Shown: positions 17,045 through 26,345 of the stretch, one piece after another
How the letters are laid out: each line of letters begins with the position of its first letter
Position numbering within the stretch: the first letter of the stretch is position 1
From: Neptuniibacter victor
GTDB lineage: Bacteria > Pseudomonadota > Gammaproteobacteria > Pseudomonadales > Balneatricaceae
Reading direction: 5' to 3'
DNA length: 64,000 nt
NCBI GenBank assembly: GCA_027943745.1
Contig: AP025763.1
Location: 434,001 to 498,000, forward strand
Position numbers and translations under genes: made by a program
The notes under the pieces: generated by a model
Told to the model about the DNA's origin: nothing
Databases searched by the model: none
What the model saw: only the letters and a program-made list of their open reading frames with translations

Positions 17045-18865
17045 TTATCGTTGTTTAGGATGAAAGCGCATCAAAACTTGTACGCCATTACCTTCTCTAT
17101 TTTTTACGGTCAGTTCGCCACCTAAGGTACTTGCTCTGTCGCGCATAATGACTAAACCATAATGGTTAGCGAGGTCTTTGTCATTAGGTAGCCCAATACC
17201 GTTATCGAGTATACGAACCTCGACTACTTCACCTGATTGGGTTATTTCAACCGACACTTGGTTGGCTTGACTGTGCTTAACCACATTGGCGAGGGCTTCG
17301 CGTACAAGCTGAAGAACATGTATCTCTTCATTCGGACTTAAGCTTTGGTGCTTGAGTTCATATTTTAGTTCAATCTCGAGCGTTAGCCGTTGTGAGAACT
17401 CTTTGATGGTGGCTTCTAACGCGGGTTGTAAACCGGGTTGATCGAGAGTTAAACGGAACGTGGTCAACAGTTCACGTAACTGGCGGTAGGCATTGTTTAA
17501 GCCCTCTTTTAATTCATTGGTGACATCATCAATCTGTGTTTCATCGGCATTTTTATTACGTAATATTTGCAGTCGGCTTACCTGCATTTTTAAGTAAGAG
17601 AGAGATTGGGCGAGCGAATCATGTAGTTCACGGGCAATAACCGCTCGTTCCTCCATGAGTGACATTTGCTGCTCTTTCTCCGCTTTCAGTTCGAGTGAAA
17701 GAACAGTACTGAGGTTTTCAACCAGTGTGGTAATTAACCGGACCTGTTCATTCGATGGCGGAGTTTGAGGGGAATATTTAACGAGGAACTCACCAAAATA
17801 TGCCTCTCTAGTTTGGATGGGTAAGCTAAGGGAATCGTGGGGGTTTTGATCTATTTTAGTGACTAGGCATTCGTTGCATGATTGATTCTCACAATCAGCG
17901 GGACGTTCCAGTAATTGCGTGGTGAGAGTACGGTAGCTATTTTTTTGATTGGGCTCGCATAACGTAACGCTCACTGGGCCTACGGGGATGACTTCCTCTA
18001 GCTTCTTCATGACAGGCATTAAGCGGCGACAAATATCTTCGTTTTTATTGAAGCGCCGAGTCGCTTCGTAAAGTAGTTGTAGAGATTCATTACTATGGCG
18101 AAGCAGGGCAGTCTTTTTCTGTACCCGGTTTTCTAAGTCTGTATAGGTTTTGGATAGTTCTTCGGCCATATGGTTGAAGGTTTTACCTAGTAGGCCTAAT
18201 TCATCATCGCTTTCAAAATAAACACGCGCATTTAGTTTTCCTAAACTGGCTTGTTTCGCTGCGCTAAGTAGTTGTGCTAGTGGCTCGACAACATTGCACT
18301 TTATGTCGTACATCGCGATAAAAATTATCAAGATGGTCATAAATAGACTGATCGCCTGAACAAGGCTAAGGAGTTTAATTTTGGACTCAGTGCTTTCTTC
18401 AAGTAGCTGAACTAGGTAGTCCACTTTATGAACGAAGATTTCTATATGCTTTAAGTATTCAGCATTCCCTGTAGGGCCTGCTTCTATTGCGAGTATAAGC
18501 GCAGGGGCAAGCTCATTCTGCCATTCGTTAATGAGGCCCTCATAAAATAAGCGTTGATTGTGTTCACTGTCATTTGGAATAACGTTATCAAGTTTAGGGC
18601 TTTTTATGCGTTGCTCGAATTCTTTTAGCGAAGATTGAACTTGGCGTAGGCTCTCTTCGGTATCAAGGGATTCGTGTTGCTGAGTTTCCGCAATAATACG
18701 ATATGACATCATGCGCAAAGAACCCGCTAAGTTGATTCCTGCTGCATCACCTTGGGTGCTTTCTGCCACAATAACCGAGCTGATCATACTGATGAGAGCC
18801 ATCAAGCTGATGGCAAACATAGCTGCGCCTAAGCGTGTGATTATCGATCTGTTAAGAAAGTTCAT
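17045..18865 (-). CDS. narX: nitrate/nitrite sensor histidine kinase NarX
   Basis: Inner-membrane sensor for periplasmic nitrate. The 606-aa protein has a first membrane helix (about 12-33), the nitrate-binding P-box [18 protein letters not shown] (39-56), a periplasmic four-helix domain, a second helix (about 168-187), HAMP (about 188-240), a central region with a cysteine cluster (C325, C330, C333), HisKA_3 with phosphorylated H415 ([10 protein letters not shown]), and an HATPase domain ([15 protein letters not shown]). It is encoded first in a narX-narL operon, divergent from narK1. Confidence 0.95.
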   Translation of the reverse strand: MNFLNRSIITRLGAAMFAISLMALISMISSVIVAESTQGDAAGINLAGSLRMMSYRIIAETQQHESLDTEESLRQVQSSLKEFEQRIKSPKLDNVIPNDSEHNQRLFYEGLINEWQNELAPALILAIEAGPTGNAEYLKHIEIFVHKVDYLVQLLEESTESKIKLLSLVQAISLFMTILIIFIAMYDIKCNVVEPLAQLLSAAKQASLGKLNARVYFESDDELGLLGKTFNHMAEELSKTYTDLENRVQKKTALLRHSNESLQLLYEATRRFNKNEDICRRLMPVMKKLEEVIPVGPVSVTLCEPNQKNSYRTLTTQLLERPADCENQSCNECLVTKIDQNPHDSLSLPIQTREAYFGEFLVKYSPQTPPSNEQVRLITTLVENLSTVLSLELKAEKEQQMSLMEERAVIARELHDSLAQSLSYLKMQVSRLQILRNKNADETQIDDVTNELKEGLNNAYRQLRELLTTFRLTLDQPGLQPALEATIKEFSQRLTLEIELKYELKHQSLSPNEEIHVLQLVREALANVVKHSQANQVSVEITQSGEVVEVRILDNGIGLPNDKDLANHYGLVIMRDRASTLGGELTVKNREGNGVQVLMRFHPKQR

Positions 18866-18992
18866 GTTCTTTACTCATGGTTTACGTGGGGTACTCATAA
18901 AGAATCCCAAGAGTTAAGACTAATTGATTAGTTGTCGAAGATGTTCACCAAATTATCAGTTAAAACAGCAGCTTACAATGATATTTAGAGGT

Positions 18993-19008
18993 ACCTCTAA
19001 AGAGGTAT
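18993..19008 (+). promoter_or_regulatory. NarL 7-2-7 site of narK1
   Basis: TACCTCT-AA-AGAGGTA is a perfect 16-base palindrome, and both halves fit the NarL heptamer. The centre (19000.5) is 51 bp upstream of the narK1 FNR-box centre. It lies in the narX-narK1 divergent region and could also affect narX. Confidence 0.8.
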
Positions 19009-19044
19009 GTGGTTAAAAGTCTCGATTTTTCATAGGGTTATAAT

Positions 19045-19086
19045 TTGATTTTGATCAATACCCTTCCTTAATTGTGGGTATAGATT
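19045..19086 (+). promoter_or_regulatory. FNR/ANR-dependent promoter of narK1
   Basis: TTGAT-TTTG-ATCAA (19045-19058) is a perfect FNR/ANR box. At class II distance lies TAGATT (19081-19086), 4 of 6 for -10. The predicted transcription start near 19093 lies downstream of an in-frame ATG-like start at 19074, which supports ATG 19122 as the narK1 start with a leader of about 29 bases. Confidence 0.78.
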
Positions 19087-19121
19087 TTGGCATAACCGCT
19101 AATTTTAATGCCGAGATCATT

Positions 19122-20411
19122 ATGGCCCAGGAAACTCAAAAACAGATATCAGCACTGATCATGAGTACGCTCATGTTTGCTGCCTGTTTTGCTGCTTGGA
19201 CGCTGATCTCGGTGATTGGAGTTCAGATAAAGCACGAACTTCAGTTGAGTGAAACTGAATTTGGCTTTCTAGTGGCGACCCCTATTTTGAGTGGCGCTTT
19301 GGCTCGTTTACCAATGGGGATATTGTCGGAGCGATTCGGTGGCCGTCAATTAATGACCGGTTTGGTATTCCTCGTTAGTATCCCGCTTTATGCTTTTTCG
19401 TACGCTGAAACCTATTGGCATTACCTTGCATTGGGGTTTTGCATCGGTTTGGCGGGCAGTAGTTTTGCTATTGGAATCCATTATGTTTCCGCTTGGGCTT
19501 CTAGAGATAATCAAGGCTTGGCGATGGGAATCTTTGGTGCAGGCAACTTAGGTGCTGCACTAACAAACTTAATTGCTCCGCTCATCATTATTGCTTATGG
19601 CTGGAGAATGGCGCCTGTTGCCTATGCTTTTGTCCTTATTTTATTGGGTTCACTGTTCTGGTTGCTCACTCAAGATGATCCGGTGCACCAGCGCCGTGCT
19701 GTTCAGGACCAGAGCCCTAAACTTTCTCAACTGCTACAGCCGTTGTTGTCATTGCGCGTATGGCGCTTTGGTTTGTACTACTTTTTTGTGTTTGGTGGTT
19801 ATGTCTCTTTAGCGCTATGGCTACCGGACTATTACGTAACGCAGTATGGATTAGATCTCAAAACGGCTTCTTTTCTCACGTTGCTATTCACTGTGCCGGG
19901 TGCATTGACCCGTGTTATTGGTGGATGGTGCGCTGATCATATCGGCGCTAGACGGGTGAATTGGAGTGTTTTCTGGGTCTGTCTTGTGTGTCTCTTTTTC
20001 CTTTCCTATCCACCTACAACTATGACAATTCATGGCATCGAACAGGACATGACGTTTCTGTTAGAGATGCCTGTCTGGATGTTTACTGTGCTCGTCATGA
20101 TTGTGGGTGTAGCGATGGGATTTGGCAAAGCCAGCGTGTTTCGAATGGTGTACGACTACTACCCTGATCGGATGGGAACAGTAGGTGGTGCCGTTGGATT
20201 GCTGGGCGCGATTGGTGGTTTTGTGCTGCCGATCTTATTTGGTCTGGTAACAGATCTATTTGGGGTTCGTAGCTCCTGCTTTATGTTGCTTTATGGTTTG
20301 TTGGCGGTATGCATGGTCACTATGTATTACGGCATCAATGTCCAAGAGCAAAAAAGACGTTTGCAGGAAGCGATCCAAAATAACTTTCTGAAAGAAAACC
20401 TTGATGCCTAG
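19122..20411 (+). CDS. narK1: nitrate/nitrite transporter NarK1
   Basis: A 429-aa MFS protein with 12 helices and nitrate-porter motifs LAMGIFGAGNLGAALTN (helix 5) and GTVGGAVGLLGAIGGF (helix 11). By family knowledge NarK1-type carriers are nitrate/proton symporters, and position before narK2-narGHJI matches P. aeruginosa narK1. ATG 19122 is preceded by a weak GAG and agrees with the FNR-predicted transcript start. narK2 begins 116 bases later with no terminator between. Confidence 0.92.
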   Translation: MAQETQKQISALIMSTLMFAACFAAWTLISVIGVQIKHELQLSETEFGFLVATPILSGALARLPMGILSERFGGRQLMTGLVFLVSIPLYAFSYAETYWHYLALGFCIGLAGSSFAIGIHYVSAWASRDNQGLAMGIFGAGNLGAALTNLIAPLIIIAYGWRMAPVAYAFVLILLGSLFWLLTQDDPVHQRRAVQDQSPKLSQLLQPLLSLRVWRFGLYYFFVFGGYVSLALWLPDYYVTQYGLDLKTASFLTLLFTVPGALTRVIGGWCADHIGARRVNWSVFWVCLVCLFFLSYPPTTMTIHGIEQDMTFLLEMPVWMFTVLVMIVGVAMGFGKASVFRMVYDYYPDRMGTVGGAVGLLGAIGGFVLPILFGLVTDLFGVRSSCFMLLYGLLAVCMVTMYYGINVQEQKRRLQEAIQNNFLKENLDA

Positions 20412-20480
20412 GATGGTTGATGCCGATATTGCTCGGTTTGGGTTGGACCGCCTCAGAGGGTGCCATATGAACGATATTAA

Positions 20481-20505
20481 AGAGCTATTTAATCAATTTA
20501 GCTCT
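20481..20505 (+). other. hairpin between narK1 and narK2
   Basis: AGAGCTA pairs perfectly with TAGCTCT around an 11-base loop, 23 bases before the narK2 start codon. No T run follows, so processing or a stability element is more likely than termination. Confidence 0.35.
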
Positions 20506-20527
20506 GATAAAGCTTGGAGAATCAGTT

Positions 20528-22132
20528 ATGTCTGATCTACAAAAGTGGGATGTCGAGGACACTAAGTTCTGGGAATCTGAGGGTAAATCGGTGGCTAACC
20601 GTAACCTATGGATATCCATTCCCAGCTTACTATGTGGCTTCGCCGTTTGGTTGTATTGGGGCATCATCACAGTACAGATGCTTAACTTAGGGTTTGCTTT
20701 CGATAAGGCTGAGCTGTTTACCCTAGCGGGTATCGCGGGTTTGACGGGCGCAACGTTACGAATCCCTAGTAGTTTCTTTATACGAATTGCTGGTGGTCGA
20801 AATACCATCTTCTTTACGACAGCATTATTGATGTTGCCGGCAGCAGGTGCAGGTTTTGCGCTGCAGGATAAAGATACACCGCTATGGGTGTTCCAAATTT
20901 TAGCCTTCTTGTCAGGTATTGGCGGTGGTAACTTCGCATCTTCAATGTCTAACATTAGCTTTTTCTTTCCTAAGCGTCAGCAGGGTTTGGCGTTAGGTTT
21001 GAATGCAGGTCTAGGTAATGCTGGTGTAACTACTATGCAGATCTTGGTGCCGTTGGTGATGACTTTTGGTATTTTCGGTGGCACACCGATGATCCTAGAG
21101 AACACCTCAGGTACGTTGATCGGCAAGATCCCTGCAGGGTCTGAAACTTACATCCATAATGCTGGCTTTATTTGGCTGGTGCTTTTGATCCCGCTTGCGA
21201 TTGCTGGCTGGTTTGGTATGAATAACATTCGTACGGATGCGGTTTCACCTGATATAGGCTCGCCTGTCGGTGCGATGGGTAAAATCTCTGGATTGCTGTT
21301 GATCGGTTTCTTTACAGCGGCTTGTGGTTTATACGTCATCCTTCCAGCGCCGTTGGGTATGGGGGCGCCGGGCTGGTCCAAGTGGCCTGTGATTGCCGGT
21401 ATTCTCTTTAGTACCGTTATGCTGATGAAGATGGTTCCGGGTGATATCAAGCCGAACCTGCAGCGTCAGTTTAAGATCTTTGAAAATAAGCATACTTGGG
21501 TGATGAGTATTATCTATACCATGACCTTCGGTAGTTTCATTGGCTACTCAGCTGGTTTTGCTTTAGCGATCAAAGTAGTTTTTGGTTATCAGCATCTGAT
21601 GGTCGATGGTGTTATGACCCATAATGTCGTTAACGCTAATGGCCCTTCGGCTCTTATGTATGCTTGGATGGGACCTTTCATTGGTGCCTTGATTCGACCT
21701 GTTGGTGGCTGGATTGCTGATAAGGTTGGCGGCGCTAAAGTTACGCAGTACGTAGCGATTGTGATGATTGCGAGTGCTCTGGGTGTTGCTTATTTCCTAA
21801 AAGCCGCTTACCAGTCTGCAACGCCTGAAGAATACTTTATGCCATTCTTAATGCTGTTCTTGGTATTGTTTGCGGCAACAGGTATTGGTAATGGTTCGAC
21901 TTTCCGTACTATTGCAATGGTATTCCCTAAAGAGCAAGCGGGTCCTGCGTTAGGCTGGACTTCGGCAGTGGCAGCGTACGGTGCGTTCTTGATTCCTAAG
22001 ATCTTCGGTGAGCAGATTAAATTGGCTACTCCGGAAGTTGCTCTGTACGGCTTTGCTGTATTCTACGCAGTTTGCTTGGTTCTAAACTGGTGGTACTACC
22101 TTGGCCCTAAAGCTGAGTTTAAGAACCCTTAA
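20528..22132 (+). CDS. narK2: nitrate/nitrite antiporter NarK2
   Basis: A 534-aa MFS protein, longer than NarK1, with nitrate-porter motifs LGLNAGLGNAGVTTMQ (helix 5) and GPALGWTSAVAAYGAF (helix 11) and a long central insertion between helices 6 and 7. NarK2-type carriers exchange nitrate for nitrite and feed respiratory nitrate reductase. GGAG lies 10 bases before the ATG. A strong terminator follows, so narGHJI has its own promoter here, unlike a single narK1K2GHJI transcript. Confidence 0.93.
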   Translation: MSDLQKWDVEDTKFWESEGKSVANRNLWISIPSLLCGFAVWLYWGIITVQMLNLGFAFDKAELFTLAGIAGLTGATLRIPSSFFIRIAGGRNTIFFTTALLMLPAAGAGFALQDKDTPLWVFQILAFLSGIGGGNFASSMSNISFFFPKRQQGLALGLNAGLGNAGVTTMQILVPLVMTFGIFGGTPMILENTSGTLIGKIPAGSETYIHNAGFIWLVLLIPLAIAGWFGMNNIRTDAVSPDIGSPVGAMGKISGLLLIGFFTAACGLYVILPAPLGMGAPGWSKWPVIAGILFSTVMLMKMVPGDIKPNLQRQFKIFENKHTWVMSIIYTMTFGSFIGYSAGFALAIKVVFGYQHLMVDGVMTHNVVNANGPSALMYAWMGPFIGALIRPVGGWIADKVGGAKVTQYVAIVMIASALGVAYFLKAAYQSATPEEYFMPFLMLFLVLFAATGIGNGSTFRTIAMVFPKEQAGPALGWTSAVAAYGAFLIPKIFGEQIKLATPEVALYGFAVFYAVCLVLNWWYYLGPKAEFKNP

Positions 22133-22156
22133 ATAGATATACGTGCATACAAAAAT

Positions 22157-22179
22157 GGGACCTTCGGGTCCCTTTTTTT
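22157..22179 (+). terminator. rho-independent terminator after narK2
   Basis: GGGACC pairs with GGTCCC around a TTCG tetraloop, followed by seven Ts. It separates narK1K2 from narGHJI. Confidence 0.92.
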
Positions 22180-22317
22180 GTGCTTGTATTCAATCAGTGG
22201 TGGGTTTCGTTTAGCGGTACCCACTAAGAATTTTAGTCATCTTTATCTCTCGTTACTGGCTACTCCCTTTATTTATAAATGCCTTACTAATCAATGTCTT
22301 ATAGATTGCTTTAGATA

Positions 22318-22333
22318 TACCTCTAAAGTGGTA
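22318..22333 (+). promoter_or_regulatory. NarL 7-2-7 site of narG
   Basis: TACCTCT-AA-AGTGGTA has one perfect NarL heptamer and an inverted one with a single mismatch (TACCACT). Its centre (22325.5) is 52 bp upstream of the narG FNR-box centre. Confidence 0.7.
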
Positions 22334-22370
22334 ACTGGTTGATTGTTAAGGGTTTTGCGGGTTGTTAGAG

Positions 22371-22384
22371 TTGATCTGGGTCAA
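22371..22384 (+). promoter_or_regulatory. FNR/ANR box of narG
   Basis: TTGAT-CTGG-GTCAA matches the FNR/ANR consensus with one change in the right half. Class II placement puts the transcript start near 22419 and a poor -10 (TAGTTT) at 22407-22412. The leader before narG would be about 174 bases and is strongly folded. Confidence 0.7.
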
Positions 22385-22461
22385 CGGCTAATGGCCTATA
22401 GTGGCGTAGTTTGGTTTGCACAGTAAACGCAGAGAAGTCGAAAGGAATTGATTTTCTTTGT

Positions 22462-22592
22462 ACAGACCAGCCGTCATCCGGCGATGTGGTTTTGCTCTCA
22501 GAGGGGCTGAGCGTGAAGTTACTACCGGGTAAAACCGCCGAGTCCATCTTGGATGGACTCAGTCCTGACCAAGGGGTTTCAGGAGATATGAC
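22462..22592 (+). promoter_or_regulatory. structured 5' leader of narG, candidate riboswitch
   Basis: Four hairpins in a row can be read directly: GCCG/CGGC (22470-22482); GTGGTTTT (22486-22493) with AAAACCGC (22531-22538), enclosing CTCAG/CTGAG (22497-22511); a perfect 9-bp stem GAGTCCATC/GATGGACTC (22540-22560); and TCCTGA (22563-22568) with TCAGGA (22579-22584). The last stem contains the AGGA of the narG ribosome binding site AGGAG (22581-22585), so it would block translation when formed. A molybdoenzyme gene is the right place for a Moco-type riboswitch, but I cannot confirm that family from memory. Confidence 0.5.
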
Positions 22593-25500
22593 ATGAGCCA
22601 TTTGTTAGATCGATTAAAATATTTTAAAAAACAGAAGCCAGAAAGTTTTGCTGGTGGTCACGGCCAGACGACTGATGAAAGTCGCGACTGGGAAGATGGT
22701 TACCGCCAGCGTTGGCAGCACGATAAAATTGTGCGCTCGACTCACGGTGTAAACTGCACCGGTTCTTGTAGCTGGAAAATCTATGTTAAGAACGGGTTGA
22801 TTACTTGGGAGACTCAGCAAACAGATTACCCACGTACGCGTCCAGATCTGCCAAACCACGAGCCGCGTGGTTGTCCTCGTGGTGCTAGTTATTCTTGGTA
22901 TATCTACAGTGCGAACCGTTTAAAGTATCCAACGATTCGTAAGCGTCTTCTACAGCTATGGCGCGAAGCTAAAACCAAGCATAGTGACCCAGTAGAAGCC
23001 TGGGGTTCTATTGTTGAAGATCAAGATAAAGCTAAATCTTATAAAAGCGTTCGAGGCCAGGGCGGATTTGTTCGTTCTAGTTGGGATGAAGTTAATGAGA
23101 TTATTGCAGCGTCTAATACCTATACAATCAAAGAGCACGGCCCAGACCGAGTTATTGGTTTCTCGCCAATTCCCGCAATGTCGATGGTGTCTTATGCTGC
23201 TGGTGCACGTTACCTGTCATTGATCGGTGGTGCCTGCTTAAGTTTCTATGATTGGTATTGCGATCTTCCTCCTGCTTCACCGATGACCTGGGGTGAGCAA
23301 ACAGACGTACCTGAGTCTGCGGACTGGTATAACTCGAATTATATTATTGCTTGGGGCTCTAACGTTCCTCAAACACGTACACCGGATGCTCACTTCTTTA
23401 CTGAAGCGCGTTATAAGGGTACGAAGACTGTCGGTATTACACCGGACTATTCAGAAGTCGCTAAGCTATGTGATCTTTGGTTGAACCCAAAACAGGGTAC
23501 AGATGCCGCATTAGCCATGGCTTTCGGTCACGTTATTCTGAAAGAGTTCCATGTTGATAATCCAAGTGAGTACTTCACTGATTATGTGCGTAAAACGACA
23601 GATATGCCTTTCTTGGTCGAGCTAGAAAAACGCGAGGATGGTAGCTATGCCGCTGGTCGATTCACCCGTGCATCAGACTTTGATGCAGGACTTGGTCAAG
23701 ACAACAACCCTGAATGGAAAACCGTTGCTTTTGACGAACAGAGCAATAGCTTTGTCGTTCCTAATGGATCTATCGGTTTCCGGTGGGGCGAAAAAGGTAA
23801 GTGGAACACAGAAGAGAAAGAGGGCAGTGAAGGCCGTCCAACCACATTAAAACTGTCGCTGCTGGATAGCCACGACGAAGTCGTTTCTGTTGGCTTCCCG
23901 TATTTCGGTGGTGAAGAAAACGAACATTTCACTAACAACAAGTTTGCCGATATTGTTCACCATAATTTGCCCGCTAAACGTATCGATACGGTAGATGGTG
24001 AAAAACTGGTTGTTACCGTTTATGACTTGATGCTGGCTAACTACGGTGTGGATCGTGGTTTAGGAGGCGATTTTGTAGCGACCTCTTATGATGATAACGC
24101 GCCATATACACCGGCTTGGCAGGAGCCAATTACGGGTGTTAAACGTGATATCGTCATTCAGGTTGCACGTGAATTTGCTGACAACGCCAATAAGACCAAA
24201 GGTCGCTCTATGGTCATTGTTGGTGCGGGTATGAACCACTGGTACCACATGGATATGAACTACCGTGGCCTCATGAATATGTTGATCATGTGTGGCTGTG
24301 TTGGTCAATCCGGTGGTGGTTGGGCTCACTATGTAGGACAAGAAAAATTACGTCCGCAGTGTGGTTGGTTGCCATTAGCATTCGGTCTTGATTGGCAGCG
24401 TCCACCACGCCATATGAATGGCACCTCCTTCTTCTATAACCACTCAAGTCAGTGGCGTTATGAGAAGCTGGATGTAGATGAGATTCTGTCTCCGCTGGCT
24501 GATAAGTCTAAGTGGACCGGCAGCTTGATCGATTACAACGTTCGTGCAGAGCGTATGGGTTGGTTACCGTCGGCACCTCAGTTGGGAACAAACCCACTAG
24601 AGCTCACGAAAGCAGCGGAAGCGGCTGGTAAAACACCGCAAGAGTATGCTGTTGAGCAGCTTAAATCGGGCGAGTTGAACTTTGCCTCGGAAGATCCGGA
24701 TAATCCTAAGAACTTCCCGCGTAATATGTTCATTTGGCGCTCTAACTTACTAGGTTCATCGGGTAAGGGGCATGAGTACATGCTGAAGTACTTATTAGGT
24801 ACTAAGCATGGTCTGATGAATAAAGACTTAGGCGAAGATAATGTTAAGAAGCCTGAAGAGGTTATTTGGCATGATGAAGGCGCGACAGGCAAAGTAGATC
24901 TGCTTGTTACACTTGATTTCCGCATGTCTACCACCTGCCTGTATTCAGATATTGTACTGCCAACAGCAACTTGGTACGAGAAAGATGACCTGAATACATC
25001 GGATATGCATCCGTTTATTCATCCTCTGTCAGCGGCGACTGATCCTGCTTGGGAAGCGCGCTCTGACTGGGATATCTATAAAGGTATTGCGGAGAAATTC
25101 TCCGAAGTCTGTGTCGGTCACTTAGGTGTTGAGAAAGATATCGTAACGGTACCTATGCAACACGATACTCCGGGTGAGCTGGCGCAACCAATGGGCGTAA
25201 TGGACTGGAAGAAAGGTGAATGTGAACCTGTTCCTGGCCAGTCTATGCCTAACCTTGCGGTGGTTGAGCGTGATTATCCAAATATCTATAAACGCTTTAC
25301 GTCGGTCGGTCCGTTGCTGGAATCACTCGGTAATGGCGGTAAAGGCATTACTTGGGATACTAAGGAAGAGGTCGATTTCCTTAAGAAACTCAACTGGACC
25401 CATACTGAAGAGGGCGAATCTAACGGTCGAGCGAAACTCGATACAGCGATAGATGCCTGTGAAATGATCTTGAGTTTGGCGCCTGAAACCAATGGTACTG

Positions 25501-26345
25501 TGGCGGTAAAAGCTTGGGCTGCGTTAAGTGAGGCAACAGGTTTAGATCACACGCATCTTGCTAAACCGAAGGAAGAGGAGAAGATCCGCTTCCGTGATGT
25601 ACAGGCTCAGCCGCGTAAGATTATCTCTTCACCGACTTGGTCTGGTTTGGAGGATGAACATGTTTCCTATAACGCATGCTACACCAACGTTCATGAGTTG
25701 ATCCCTTGGCGTACGGTGACTGGTCGTCAGCAGTTCTACCAAGACCATGAATGGATGCGTGATTTCGGTGAAAGTTTATTGGCGTATCGTCCGCCGATTA
25801 ATACTAAATCCGTTAATCCGATCATGAATGCGAAGCCAAATGGTAACCCAGAGATCGCGTTGAACTGGATCACTCCTCACCAGAAATGGGGTATTCACTC
25901 AACTTACAGCGATAACTTGATCATGTTGACCCTCTCCCGCGGTGGTCCAATTATTTGGATGTCGGAAGTGGATGCGGCAAAAGTCGGTATCGAAGATAAC
26001 GATTGGGTTGAGATCTTTAATACCAATGGCGCTATCGCTGCACGAGTGGTTGTTTCACAGCGCGTTAACGAAGGCATGACCATGATGTATCACGCTCAGG
26101 AACGTATCGTAAACGTGCCGGGTGCAGAAACAACAGGCACACGTGGTGGTATTCATAACTCGGTAACGCGAGCTTGTCCTAAACCGACACATATGATCGG
26201 CGGTTATGCTCAGCAATCTTATGGCTTTAACTATTACGGCACCGTCGGTTCTAACCGAGATGAGTTTGTCGTCGTGCGTAAGATGAAGAACATCGACTGG
26301 CTGGATAATGAGAATAACGACTACGTACAGGAGGCAGCCAAATGA
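22593..26345 (+). CDS. narG: respiratory nitrate reductase alpha subunit NarG
   Basis: Catalytic subunit of membrane-bound nitrate reductase; bis-MGD molybdenum enzyme reducing nitrate to nitrite on the cytoplasmic face. The 1250-aa length is normal. Near residue 50 the motif HGVNCTGSC supplies the FS0 cluster ligands (His plus cysteines), with a further CPRG cysteine. Molybdopterin-oxidoreductase signatures follow (NYIIAWGSNVPQTRTPD, MCGCVGQSGGGWAHYVGQEKLRPQ, LDFRMSTTCLYSDIVLPTATWYEK), and the C-terminal dinucleotide-binding domain begins near residue 1090. The AGGAG site is partly paired in the leader hairpin. The stop overlaps narH by 4 bases. Confidence 0.97.
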   Translation: MSHLLDRLKYFKKQKPESFAGGHGQTTDESRDWEDGYRQRWQHDKIVRSTHGVNCTGSCSWKIYVKNGLITWETQQTDYPRTRPDLPNHEPRGCPRGASYSWYIYSANRLKYPTIRKRLLQLWREAKTKHSDPVEAWGSIVEDQDKAKSYKSVRGQGGFVRSSWDEVNEIIAASNTYTIKEHGPDRVIGFSPIPAMSMVSYAAGARYLSLIGGACLSFYDWYCDLPPASPMTWGEQTDVPESADWYNSNYIIAWGSNVPQTRTPDAHFFTEARYKGTKTVGITPDYSEVAKLCDLWLNPKQGTDAALAMAFGHVILKEFHVDNPSEYFTDYVRKTTDMPFLVELEKREDGSYAAGRFTRASDFDAGLGQDNNPEWKTVAFDEQSNSFVVPNGSIGFRWGEKGKWNTEEKEGSEGRPTTLKLSLLDSHDEVVSVGFPYFGGEENEHFTNNKFADIVHHNLPAKRIDTVDGEKLVVTVYDLMLANYGVDRGLGGDFVATSYDDNAPYTPAWQEPITGVKRDIVIQVAREFADNANKTKGRSMVIVGAGMNHWYHMDMNYRGLMNMLIMCGCVGQSGGGWAHYVGQEKLRPQCGWLPLAFGLDWQRPPRHMNGTSFFYNHSSQWRYEKLDVDEILSPLADKSKWTGSLIDYNVRAERMGWLPSAPQLGTNPLELTKAAEAAGKTPQEYAVEQLKSGELNFASEDPDNPKNFPRNMFIWRSNLLGSSGKGHEYMLKYLLGTKHGLMNKDLGEDNVKKPEEVIWHDEGATGKVDLLVTLDFRMSTTCLYSDIVLPTATWYEKDDLNTSDMHPFIHPLSAATDPAWEARSDWDIYKGIAEKFSEVCVGHLGVEKDIVTVPMQHDTPGELAQPMGVMDWKKGECEPVPGQSMPNLAVVERDYPNIYKRFTSVGPLLESLGNGGKGITWDTKEEVDFLKKLNWTHTEEGESNGRAKLDTAIDACEMILSLAPETNGTVAVKAWAALSEATGLDHTHLAKPKEEEKIRFRDVQAQPRKIISSPTWSGLEDEHVSYNACYTNVHELIPWRTVTGRQQFYQDHEWMRDFGESLLAYRPPINTKSVNPIMNAKPNGNPEIALNWITPHQKWGIHSTYSDNLIMLTLSRGGPIIWMSEVDAAKVGIEDNDWVEIFNTNGAIAARVVVSQRVNEGMTMMYHAQERIVNVPGAETTGTRGGIHNSVTRACPKPTHMIGGYAQQSYGFNYYGTVGSNRDEFVVVRKMKNIDWLDNENNDYVQEAAK

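Noticed and set aside
19074-19121. Longer N-terminus for narK1
   Set aside because: The FNR box predicts transcription starting near 19093, inside that extension, so ATG 19122 is preferred.
20467-20535. 22-codon ATG frame between narK1 and narK2
   Set aside because: It overlaps the intercistronic hairpin and the narK2 binding site and has no recognisable sequence; too short to support.
22411-22596. Open frame of 61 codons directly before narG, overlapping its start
   Set aside because: It begins with TTG, has no ribosome binding site, begins at or before the FNR-predicted transcript start, and overlaps four clear RNA hairpins. No recognisable protein features.
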